From the NCBI GenBank assembly GCA_900764215.1, contig CAAFNI010000380.1:1-28999 (forward strand): a stretch of 28,999 nt of DNA. The letters are read 5' to 3'. The notes under the pieces were generated by a model. The model was not told the DNA's origin and searched no databases. It saw only the letters and a list, made by a program, of their open reading frames with translations. The translations under genes were made by a program, and so were the position numbers. Below, piece by piece: positions 6,433 to 12,786 of this stretch. The DNA comes from an uncultured Sutterella sp. (GTDB taxonomy: Bacteria; Pseudomonadota; Gammaproteobacteria; Burkholderiales; Burkholderiaceae_F). The stretch's first letter is position 1; the number at the start of each line of letters is the position of its first letter.

Positions 6433-6893
6433 TCCTCTCCAAGAAAAAGTTTTGCCTCAGCGCGACGACGCCTGGTCAAGCCGGGAAGCTCTTTGCCGTT
6501 AACCTTGTTCACGTCGAGGAACTGGCGGGCGGCTTCTTCCGCGTTGCCTGCGTTGACCGCTCGCATCAGCTTCGGGCACTTGTGGACGACGCCGTCCACG
6601 CCGAGGTTGTACGCAAGGCTCATAAGCGCTACGTACTGGCCTTCGGTTAGGTAGACGTTGACCCAGACGGCAAGGCCCGAGGCGCAGCGCTTGAGGTCAT
6701 CAATGAGCGTGTTGTAGGCTTCCTTGTACGTCAAGACTTGCCCCTTCTTCACGTCGGGACCGGTGTGGCCGAAGCCGATGGTGAGCACGCCCGCGGGGCA
6801 TAGGTACGCCGTCTCGCGGAAGCCTTCCCATTGTTCAATGAAGTCTGCGGCCAACTCGACCGGCCAAGCCGTAAGGGCTCTCGTTTCACTCAT
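6429..6893 (-). CDS. Phage lysozyme (GH24 endolysin) with E-C-T catalytic triad
   Basis: This endolysin cleaves the glycan strands of peptidoglycan at the end of infection. The 154-residue protein has the T4-lysozyme-type motif in WEGFRETAYLCPAGVLTIGFGHT. The triad spacing is E23-x8-C32-x5-T38; a cysteine takes the place of the usual aspartate, as in P1 Lyz. Unlike P1 Lyz it has no N-terminal signal-anchor segment, so it should need the holin to reach the wall. The ATG at 6893 overlaps the holin end by eight bases and is preceded by AAGGAG at seven bases. Downstream it overlaps the Acb2-like gene. Confidence 0.92.
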   Translation of the reverse strand: MSETRALTAWPVELAADFIEQWEGFRETAYLCPAGVLTIGFGHTGPDVKKGQVLTYKEAYNTLIDDLKRCASGLAVWVNVYLTEGQYVALMSLAYNLGVDGVVHKCPKLMRAVNAGNAEEAARQFLDVNKVNGKELPGLTRRRRAEAKLFLGEE

Positions 6894-7389
6894 TGTCTTT
6901 CTCCTTTTCCACGGTTAACCCGCGCTTCGCCATTTCTTCTTCGGCGTGCGCTTCAATGCGTTCGTTGAGGGTTTTGACAAGCCGACGGAGCACGGGCGGA
7001 ACCGCACCGCCCAAGCCTCCGCGCTCCAAGGTATCGATGATGGAGCCGAACTCACCCGCCGCGTAGGCGCAGATGGTGATGCTTTGAAAAATCTGAAAGT
7101 GGATGACGGGCGCGAAGACTTCGTCGAGCCCATGGGCGAGTGCTACGATGGCGAACATCAGTGCCTTCTTCAGGATGCCCAGAAAATTCTTATGGCTCGA
7201 CCACTGCCCTTGAAGCACGGCTATGCCTGTGCCAAGGAAGAAGTCCGTCACCGTGAAGATGACAAGCCACCAGAGCAACGGCCCTACGTCGCCGAAGGCG
7301 AAAGACAAGGCACCGCCCAGCACACCGCCTGCGGTCAGCATGACTCTCTCCGCTCCTTGAGGAATGAGGTTCTGCAGGGTTGTCAGCAT
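6886..7389 (-). CDS. Phage holin, multi-helix (holin_4-like)
   Basis: A 167-residue membrane protein with about four hydrophobic segments (residues 16-32, 36-60, 70-90 and 98-118) and a charged C-terminal tail (EAHAEEEMAKRG...). The pattern TDFFLGTGIAVLQGQWSSHKNFLGILKKA resembles the conserved part of phage holin family 4 (PF05105). It lies directly before and overlaps the lysozyme, the classic holin-endolysin order, and would set lysis timing by forming inner-membrane holes. No purine-rich ribosome site precedes the ATG at 7389. Instead a hairpin and a pyrimidine run end just upstream (see the separate entry), so its expression may be held low. Confidence 0.8.
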   Translation of the reverse strand: MLTTLQNLIPQGAERVMLTAGGVLGGALSFAFGDVGPLLWWLVIFTVTDFFLGTGIAVLQGQWSSHKNFLGILKKALMFAIVALAHGLDEVFAPVIHFQIFQSITICAYAAGEFGSIIDTLERGGLGGAVPPVLRRLVKTLNERIEAHAEEEMAKRGLTVEKEKDNE

Positions 7390-7390
7390 G

Positions 7391-7422
7391 ATTGAAAAGA
7401 AAGGGGGACGACTGCGCCCCCT
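7391..7422 (-). terminator. Terminator-like hairpin directly before the holin start
   Basis: On the - strand AGGGGG (7422-7417) pairs with CCCCCT (7407-7402), with a possible inner CG/CG pairing, and is followed by TTCTTTTCAAT just before the holin ATG. It falls between the 62-residue gene stop (7429) and the holin. It could attenuate transcription or act as a processing site. Confidence 0.5.
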
Positions 7423-7428
7423 GCCTGG

Positions 7429-7617
7429 TTAACGATCCATTGCGAGAACCGTGCGTATGTGCTTGATGCACTCCCACGCTTCGCAGAGATCCTTGATGTT
7501 GGTGGACGTCAAGTCGTAGTGTCCGTCGCGGGCGTTGTCGAGAATCTTGTCAATTCTCGCAAGCAACTCCTCTTCGGTTCTGTCGGCCTGCATCTTGCGC
7601 ATGTCCTTCAGGTCCAT
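7429..7617 (-). CDS. Small hypothetical phage protein (62 aa)
   Basis: The product is a small, soluble, charged and probably all-helical protein, MDLKDMRKMQADRTEEELLARIDKI.. followed by a region with two cysteines. I do not recognise a family. The start at 7617 has AAGGAG six bases upstream, overlapping the stop of the preceding gene (GCATAAGGAG), which supports it as a real cotranslated gene. It is followed by a terminator-like hairpin and the holin. Confidence 0.65.
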   Translation of the reverse strand: MDLKDMRKMQADRTEEELLARIDKILDNARDGHYDLTSTNIKDLCEAWECIKHIRTVLAMDR

Positions 7618-7627
7618 GGCAGTCTCC

Positions 7628-7960
7628 TTATGCCGCGTGTTTCTTCGCGATCTCTAGGAGTGCGTCGATGTCCGCCTTGTCGACCATGTAGCCGCTAAGC
7701 TCCACCTTGCCGCCGGCTTCTTCGAGCGCAGCGTAGGCGGCCGCGGATGCACGGTCAAGATCAACCTTCCCGTCGTCCACGATGCCGAGCATCTTGAGCG
7801 TCGGCATTGCCTGCTCGACGCGTACCGCTACGGCGTCGCGGATGTAGGGGGAGACGAAGCCGATGCCAAACTTCAGGAGCCCCGTGGGTGCCTTCGGCAT
7901 GACCACCAAGGTGATGAATTCACTGGCAATCGTCGGTATCTGTGAGACTTCAACGTTCAT
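7628..7960 (-). CDS. Hypothetical phage protein (110 aa)
   Basis: The product is soluble and alanine-rich. An N-terminal beta-like segment (SQIPTIASEFITLVVMPKAP) is followed by a helical C-terminal half (ASAAAYAALEEAGGKVELSGYMVDKADIDALLEIAKKHAA). There is no signal peptide or clear membrane helix, and I do not recognise a family. AGGAG lies six bases before the ATG at 7960. Its tight packing between the glycine-rich protein and the 62-residue gene suggests the three work, or at least travel, together upstream of the lysis genes. Confidence 0.65.
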   Translation of the reverse strand: MNVEVSQIPTIASEFITLVVMPKAPTGLLKFGIGFVSPYIRDAVAVRVEQAMPTLKMLGIVDDGKVDLDRASAAAYAALEEAGGKVELSGYMVDKADIDALLEIAKKHAA

Positions 7961-7976
7961 GACGCACTCCTACTGG

Positions 7977-8603
7977 TTACTGAGCCGCGGCCGTGCGGGT
8001 CGGACTCGAAACCGTCACTTGAGTCGCGCCTTCGGGAGACGTCCACTCGTTGTAGCGGGGCATCGGCTGCGGGCAGATTGCACCGAGCGGCACAACTTCC
8101 TTCGTGATGGCGTTGACGCGGGCGTTGAGCGAAGCGACTGACGCGCTCAACGTGTTGATGCCGCAAGCGCAGTCGGCCGCTACGCGGTCGATCTTCTGCG
8201 TCATGATCTGCTCACGAAGGACTGCCTTCTCGAGTTCGCACTTCTGCTGCGCTTCGAGCACTGCCACGCGTTCGCGATTGGACGCAGACTCCTGCGCAAT
8301 CGGCGTGATGAAGGCGTACATCTCGTCCCGAAGAACCTTGTTGTCGGCAAGCGTCTGCTTGTAGACGGCCGCATCTTGGTTGTCGCTGTAGCGCATGGCC
8401 GTCAGCTCCGCGATCTTTGCGTCCTTTTCAGCCAGAGCATTAAGCGCCATGCCCGCCTGAGCAGACTGACAATTGCCGCCGCCAAACAGCCCGCCAAGAA
8501 GGCCGCAGCCGTTTCCATTAGCGTTGAGCAACCCCAACGCGGTGCCGGCAATGCCGAGACCCAAGCCGCTACCCGCGACCCCTTTGCTAGCGAATTCACC
8601 CAT
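7977..8603 (-). CDS. Glycine-rich/coiled-coil phage protein (208 aa)
   Basis: From the ATG at 8603 (AAGGAG six bases upstream) the product begins with a glycine-rich hydrophobic segment, VAGSGLGLGIAGTALGLL, then GLLGGLFGGG. A helical, probably coiled-coil middle follows (ALAEKDAKIAELTAMRY to about residue 150), then a proline-containing tail (ICPQPMPRYNEW). The longer frame from 8693 lacks a ribosome site. I recall similar proteins beside lysis genes of gut phages, but know of no proven function. A membrane- or virion-associated role is a guess from the glycine-rich N-terminus. It is the first gene after a 240-base gap and probably starts a transcript. Confidence 0.7.
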   Translation of the reverse strand: MGEFASKGVAGSGLGLGIAGTALGLLNANGNGCGLLGGLFGGGNCQSAQAGMALNALAEKDAKIAELTAMRYSDNQDAAVYKQTLADNKVLRDEMYAFITPIAQESASNRERVAVLEAQQKCELEKAVLREQIMTQKIDRVAADCACGINTLSASVASLNARVNAITKEVVPLGAICPQPMPRYNEWTSPEGATQVTVSSPTRTAAAQ

Positions 8604-8845
8604 AGCGAACTCCTTACAAAAATGCGCGAGGTGTCGGCTTGAAATAGCCTGTATCCCTCGCGCAAGATCAGTATCGTTCAGACATGCGTTCACACGCGCA
8701 CACGAACAATCCCTGGGAATCGGAGCTGTCCAGCAAAGGTAATGTCAAGTTTTGAGAGGCAATCCAAGAACGACACGACGCTGCTTGCGCCCTTGCGGCC
8801 GTCAAGCGTAAGATACGGGAAACGTTTTGTTACGAGAACAAGAAT
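8604..8845. promoter_or_regulatory. Non-coding gap, probable promoter region
   Basis: No gene is seen in these 242 bases. On the - strand a perfect TTGACA (8748-8743) could be a -35 element for the 208-residue gene and lysis genes, but the -10 at 18-base spacing (TCCGAT) is poor. On the + strand TTGCGC (8785-8790) and TAAGAT (8809-8814), 18 bases apart, could serve the small + strand gene. Both are weak predictions. Confidence 0.3.
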
Positions 8846-9001
8846 ATGCTAGCCGAATTCATCATATTTTTTATCGTCGGGGTCGCCATGATTGCCGCAA
8901 ATTATGTCGCGGGCAAGGATTCGTTTTTGTACCCTGTGCTTGGCGTCATCGGAGCCACTATTGCTTTAGGTTCTTTATTCGTAGTGTGGCTTGATAGTTG
9001 A
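8846..9001 (+). CDS. Small two-helix membrane protein on the opposite strand (51 aa)
   Basis: The reading frame runs from the ATG at 8846 to the TGA at 8999. The product has two hydrophobic helices, LAEFIIFFIVGVAMIAA and PVLGVIGATIALGSLFVVW, with a short polar loop (NYVAGKDSFLY) and an acidic end. It is the only + strand coding candidate inside the late block, converges on the symporter-like gene, and would need its own promoter. A prophage moron expressed in the lysogen, or a superinfection-exclusion protein, would fit. The ribosome site is weak (GAGAAC). A clean amphipathic layout over two helices argues against chance, but it remains unproven. Confidence 0.4.
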   Translation: MLAEFIIFFIVGVAMIAANYVAGKDSFLYPVLGVIGATIALGSLFVVWLDS

Positions 9002-9022
9002 GCCCACACAGGGTTTGAGCGT

Positions 9023-9949
9023 TCACCGTTTTCTTAGCATTCGAAACGCCGTCGCTAGAATTACTAGGGCAAAGGCTACCCGGAAAACACCCGCTTTGCT
9101 CCACAGTTCGACAACGCCCATCTGCGCAAATACGCCCCAAAAGAAGCAAACGAATACACCGACGGCCGTACCGACTTCCTTGTTCACCAACTCGTGTAGC
9201 GCTACGGCAATGGAGTCGATTGTCGACGATGTCACGCAGATAACGGCCACGATGAGCAATGCGTTCATGATCCAGTTGAACTGGAAGAACGACATGGCCA
9301 ACACTAGCAGCATGTAAACTGCGAAAACACCGCCGGCGATCGTGTAGGCGTGTCCCTTCCCGGCTCTCTCCGCCCTCTGATAGTGTTGTAAGTCTCCGAT
9401 AGGCCCTGCAAAAAGAATGCACGCGCTCCACACGCCCCACAGGGCGTCAGACGTCGTGCTCTCCGCGTGCTCCATCGTGCCAGCGCCTGCCCATAGTCCG
9501 ATGGCGATAATCGCCACGAGGGTCGCACCGGTAAGCGCCGCCTGATACGCGTCCGTTAGGATCGACATGTCGAGCCCTCGCCAGTACATCCATACCGTGA
9601 AAATCACGCCCACGGCTGTTGCGAAGGTATATGCGCCCACTGGTGTTGCGCCCATGTCAATCGCGATTGCGTTCAGGATGTTGAGCTGGATGACTAGGCA
9701 GAAAAGTTGGATCAGAATCGCGCAGGTCTTGATCGACTTCAGTTCAAAAACGCGGCGAGAAAGAAACCCGCTGCGTGTAAGAACGCCGAATAGAACGAGC
9801 GTCAGGCAGTTGGCCGCGGCCCATATCGACCAAGCTGTCAGCCCCTTCTCTTGCGCAATTTGCATTCCTACTATGAGAGAGGTTCCCCAAGCCCATGATG
9901 CGGCTATAGATAAGGGCAATTTATACCCTGCAGTGGGCCAGCTAAGCAC
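9023..9949 (-). CDS. Multi-pass membrane protein resembling sodium:solute symporters
   Basis: The 308-residue product has about ten hydrophobic segments (around 11-32, 37-57, 73-97, 105-123, 137-157, 169-187, 203-221, 225-248, 257-278 and 284-303). The segment VTSSTIDSIAVALHEL near residues 238-253 resembles the T-x-D-S sodium-site helix of SSS-family transporters, and SWAWGTSL in helix 1 fits the same fold. SSS proteins are usually 450-550 residues, so this would be a compact relative; the substrate is unknown. The start is a GTG at 9949 that overlaps the stop of the preceding gene (GTGCTTAG), so it is coupled to the repeat protein and the PP-loop enzyme. A transporter among tail-fibre and lysis genes is unusual. 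Confidence 0.65.
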   Translation of the reverse strand: MLSWPTAGYKLPLSIAASWAWGTSLIVGMQIAQEKGLTAWSIWAAANCLTLVLFGVLTRSGFLSRRVFELKSIKTCAILIQLFCLVIQLNILNAIAIDMGATPVGAYTFATAVGVIFTVWMYWRGLDMSILTDAYQAALTGATLVAIIAIGLWAGAGTMEHAESTTSDALWGVWSACILFAGPIGDLQHYQRAERAGKGHAYTIAGGVFAVYMLLVLAMSFFQFNWIMNALLIVAVICVTSSTIDSIAVALHELVNKEVGTAVGVFVCFFWGVFAQMGVVELWSKAGVFRVAFALVILATAFRMLRKR

Positions 9950-10619
9950 GATAATTCAGCACTTGCATTTGCTCGGACGTAACCCAAGCACCTCCGGCAG
10001 CGTTGTATACGTAGGCAACTGCCTTTGCCCACACATAACAATGCTGCGAATACATACTGCGAGACTGTCCGTAAAACGTAAAATCGCAATATAAAGTGCT
10101 TGAGCTATGCAGCTTACTAGATCTAACGAAATTTAGCCCCGTGGAGCTAATTTCAAGATCAAAATTCGAAGGCAAATCGTTCATGTTTGCTGTATTCGCT
10201 TTAACCCTCCAATGAGCGGAACTCAGATCGCTACGATACTCTAAATACCAGTCGACTCCACTAATAGGCATGCCGTTTGATACGGTTACTTCCGCTCTTA
10301 TAACCCTTTTCTCTTTCTCAATTTTGTAATCTGGATAGTCCGTGCCCGGCCCGTCTTCCGTTGAATAGCCTTTCCATCTGTTAGTCTGCCTTATCCCAAT
10401 AGCACAAGAGGGTGCGACAATCCTCGTTCTTAAGTAGCCAATATCAGTGCCCGCACTGCTTTTATACCCCACATTCGTTCCAAGACTTCCTGCGGGGTAT
10501 CTGTTACCAAGATCTTGCCCATTTGCGCATTTAAAACCTATTGCGCCGGCGTTTGAATTAATGACGTAAAAAACATCATCCAAATCAGTACCGGCGGCGT
10601 TTCTAAAATTGCATGTCAT
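9942..10619 (-). CDS. Repeat protein with G-x-D-L motifs, possible tail-fibre or receptor-binding protein
   Basis: A 225-residue protein. The N-terminal part (residues about 4-66) has three copies of a short motif, NAAGTDLDDVFY, CANGQDLGNRY and SAGTDIGYLR. Repeats of this kind (K-x-x-G-x-D-L-x-x-x-F/Y) are common in phage tail tip and fibre proteins. The C-terminal part is rich in Ser, Tyr and aromatic residues, probably beta-sandwich, with several cysteines. The ATG at 10619 overlaps the PP-loop gene stop (ATGA) with GAGGAGGG upstream, which fixes the start over the longer frame from 10673. The gene is visibly AT-rich: 23 of 60 bases are G/C in 10141-10200. The function is inference; I know of no exact family. 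Confidence 0.65.
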   Translation of the reverse strand: MTCNFRNAAGTDLDDVFYVINSNAGAIGFKCANGQDLGNRYPAGSLGTNVGYKSSAGTDIGYLRTRIVAPSCAIGIRQTNRWKGYSTEDGPGTDYPDYKIEKEKRVIRAEVTVSNGMPISGVDWYLEYRSDLSSAHWRVKANTANMNDLPSNFDLEISSTGLNFVRSSKLHSSSTLYCDFTFYGQSRSMYSQHCYVWAKAVAYVYNAAGGAWVTSEQMQVLNYRA

Positions 10620-11728
10620 ACCCCATCCCTCCTCATTTGCGCGCCGACGGCGCGACTCAATTTTGCCCCGCACTTATTGCAACCCGCAGAAAGTCTTGCA
10701 ATTTTAAAGCCTTCGTCAGTTAGCACGCTAATGAAATCAATGGGCGTCTCACTAACCATGCCATAGGAGTTTCTTTTTCCCTTAGCATAAAGGTAGTTCG
10801 AATCGTTGGTGTATTCTGCAATATATTGTTTAATTGGGAGTTTTAAACGTTCTGGGTGTACATAGCCATTGCTCGTCCTAAGATTTTCATAGTTCCCTAC
10901 GCTCCACCGTTGGAAGCCAAACCCCGAATAGAATGGTACGCACCTGTCGCGATTTTCTGACAGCGGCATTTTTAGGCGCATGAGCTCCTTTACGAAAGTA
11001 AATTTACAACCGAAGTTGAACAGCCACGCAAATTCGCAGTATTGTTCAAGGGTCACGCCTAACTTATTAGCATAGTCCATATAGATGGCTTCTATCACCT
11101 CGAGACTGGCGGCCGACAACTTGGCCCGCCCGTTTGTTCTGCGCGCGAAAAGCTCAGCGACTCCCTCAACCCAAGGGAGGTTGTAGGCGTACGGGATGTG
11201 CAGGTGCGTATCAGACCCGAAAAGTTGATCGGAGCACCATCCCGAAGTAATGACTCTGCAGTCCATTGTGTCGAGGGTTTCGACGATAGCGTTAGTAACT
11301 TTTACGTTGATGCCTTGCTTTATCAGAAAATCGTTATAAAACAGAGGGTATTCTTCCAACGCCGATGGGGCGCAAAGAACCTTTAGGCGGGCCTTATCGT
11401 CTAGGTGCTTGAGTAGCGCGACAACCACCCCTGTTGAGTCGATGCCCCCAGACCAGCAGACAACAATATCCCCACTATGCGCGCGGTTGATGAGCTCCAC
11501 GGCTGTCTGGTCCATTAGATCCGAAAACGGCACCGAGCGCTCGAAAGGCGTTGGGATCTCGTCCGTCTGCTCACTGATCCTATACGGAGAATACTTATTG
11601 AGCATACCGAAGCGATCTCTAACAAATTTCCCACTAAACGCCTTCGTAACCACGGAAAAAGGGTCTAGATCCGTATCGTATAGCGGCAACCAGTTGGCCG
11701 CCAACACTTTCGCGTTTTTCATGGTCAT
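10616..11728 (-). CDS. AsnB-like PP-loop ATP pyrophosphatase without a glutaminase domain
   Basis: The 370-residue product carries the N-type PP-loop SGGIDST at residues 93-99 and TSGWCSDQLFGSD at 161-173, the counterpart of SGxGADELFGG in asparagine synthetase B. This places it in the AsnB-like synthetase group, which activates a carboxylate as an acyl-AMP. The N-terminal glutamine amidotransferase domain with its Cys2 is absent; the first 85 residues are of unknown fold. A C350-x2-C353 pair near the end may bind metal. ATGA overlaps at both ends couple it to the 88-residue gene and the repeat protein. Possible roles are adenylation-driven amidation or ligation of a protein, glycan or small molecule. 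The substrate is unknown. Confidence 0.7.
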   Translation of the reverse strand: MTMKNAKVLAANWLPLYDTDLDPFSVVTKAFSGKFVRDRFGMLNKYSPYRISEQTDEIPTPFERSVPFSDLMDQTAVELINRAHSGDIVVCWSGGIDSTGVVVALLKHLDDKARLKVLCAPSALEEYPLFYNDFLIKQGINVKVTNAIVETLDTMDCRVITSGWCSDQLFGSDTHLHIPYAYNLPWVEGVAELFARRTNGRAKLSAASLEVIEAIYMDYANKLGVTLEQYCEFAWLFNFGCKFTFVKELMRLKMPLSENRDRCVPFYSGFGFQRWSVGNYENLRTSNGYVHPERLKLPIKQYIAEYTNDSNYLYAKGKRNSYGMVSETPIDFISVLTDEGFKIARLSAGCNKCGAKLSRAVGAQMRRDGV

Positions 11729-11991
11729 GCGCCCGTCACAATGACTTCGACCTCTTCGGAAGGGTCGGGTTGCGGATCCGTTTGCGGCTGTTCGATGATT
11801 TCCTTGCCTTCTTCGTCGAACAGGCGGTCAGCACCGGTATAGCCATCCGTCCACTTGTCGTGGGAGACGGCCTTAATGTTGAACTTAGGCACACTGGCGA
11901 GAGCGCTGTTGATGTGCGCGAGCAGTTCCTCGGTCGAGGTCGCGTCTACCGTGCCGAGAATCTGGATGGAAAAGCGATTGAATTTCTGCAT
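11725..11991 (-). CDS. Small acidic hypothetical protein (88 aa)
   Basis: The N-terminal 50 residues look folded (NRFSIQILGTVDATSTEELLAHINSALASV). The tail is acidic and proline-rich (EQPQTDPQPDPSEEVEVIV). I do not recognise a family. AAGGAG lies eight bases before the ATG at 11991, and its stop overlaps the PP-loop start (ATGA). Between two tail-fibre-related genes a fibre-assembly chaperone is conceivable. As the partner of an AMP-forming enzyme, a carrier or substrate peptide is another option; neither can be shown. Confidence 0.65.
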   Translation of the reverse strand: MQKFNRFSIQILGTVDATSTEELLAHINSALASVPKFNIKAVSHDKWTDGYTGADRLFDEEGKEIIEQPQTDPQPDPSEEVEVIVTGA

Positions 11992-12015
11992 ATTAAGTTC
12001 TCCTTAATGGATTGA

Positions 12016-12786
12016 TTAGTTTTTAAGTTCCTTAACGGCCGCGATCAGCAGGGCAACAAGGGCAGCATAATTCACCGTCTTGATCCCTTCGGCGTTTTCC
12101 GTTACGGCTTCCGGGAGCACCTTTTCGACCTCCTGAGCGATAACGCCGGCTTGTCGTTTATCGAACCCCTTGAGGAGATACGTGTATCCCCCCAGTGCCA
12201 ACACCTTGTCCAAGGCGCCCTCGATGGGGACAATCCCTCGTTTGATCCTTAGGTCGGATGAGATCTGAAAAACCGGGGCGAACACGGTGCCTGTATAGCT
12301 GCCGCCCGTGGTTGGGACAAAACTGTTGCCTGCCTTAGCGACACCCGCCGCTAGGTAGACCGTTTGGTTTGCGCCCCCTAGGTTGGCCGTCCCCAGCTTG
12401 CTAGCCGTGACTGCCGTATCCGCCGTACCGGCCGTCTTCGCTTTTGCATTGATGCCGAGGTACGTGGAAGCGGCGTCGTCTTTCGACAAGTACGTTTGCC
12501 CTGCCGCCGCTTGCGTGAGGTATGTCTGCGAAGCGTTGGCCTGCGTCAGATAGGTTTTCCCCGCATCCGTCTTCGACAAATACGTGGCCGAAGCCGTGGC
12601 CGTCGTCAGGTAGTTGGCGAGCTCCGAAGCCATCGCCACGCGGTACTTGCCGCCGGTGCCGTGGACGATCCACAGCTGGTTCGTGTCCTCCGCCCAAATC
12701 GGCTGAGCGGGCGTCTCCGCATCGCCGCCGTAGGCGCTGATCTTCGCCGACGTGTCGTAGTTGATCCCAAAAGGTGTGTATGCCAT
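12016..12786 (-). CDS. Tail fibre/spike protein with S74 intramolecular chaperone
   Basis: The 256-residue product has an N-terminal region that holds a Trp-rich segment (IWAEDTNQLWIVHG). Five 10-residue repeats follow (TYLSKTDAGK, TYLTQANASQ, TYLTQAAAGQ, TYLSKDDAAS, TYLGINAKAK; about 68-117), probably a trimeric stalk. The C-terminus is a peptidase S74 (endosialidase-type) chaperone with the SDxRxK motif: S177 and K182 form the expected Ser-Lys dyad that cuts just before S177 after trimer folding, followed by AGVIAQEVEKVLPEAV. The ATG at 12786 overlaps the stop of the long fibre gene (TAATG), which fixes the start and implies coupled translation. It has no T7-type anchor, so it may attach to the collagen-like fibre. 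Confidence 0.88.
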   Translation of the reverse strand: MAYTPFGINYDTSAKISAYGGDAETPAQPIWAEDTNQLWIVHGTGGKYRVAMASELANYLTTATASATYLSKTDAGKTYLTQANASQTYLTQAAAGQTYLSKDDAASTYLGINAKAKTAGTADTAVTASKLGTANLGGANQTVYLAAGVAKAGNSFVPTTGGSYTGTVFAPVFQISSDLRIKRGIVPIEGALDKVLALGGYTYLLKGFDKRQAGVIAQEVEKVLPEAVTENAEGIKTVNYAALVALLIAAVKELKN

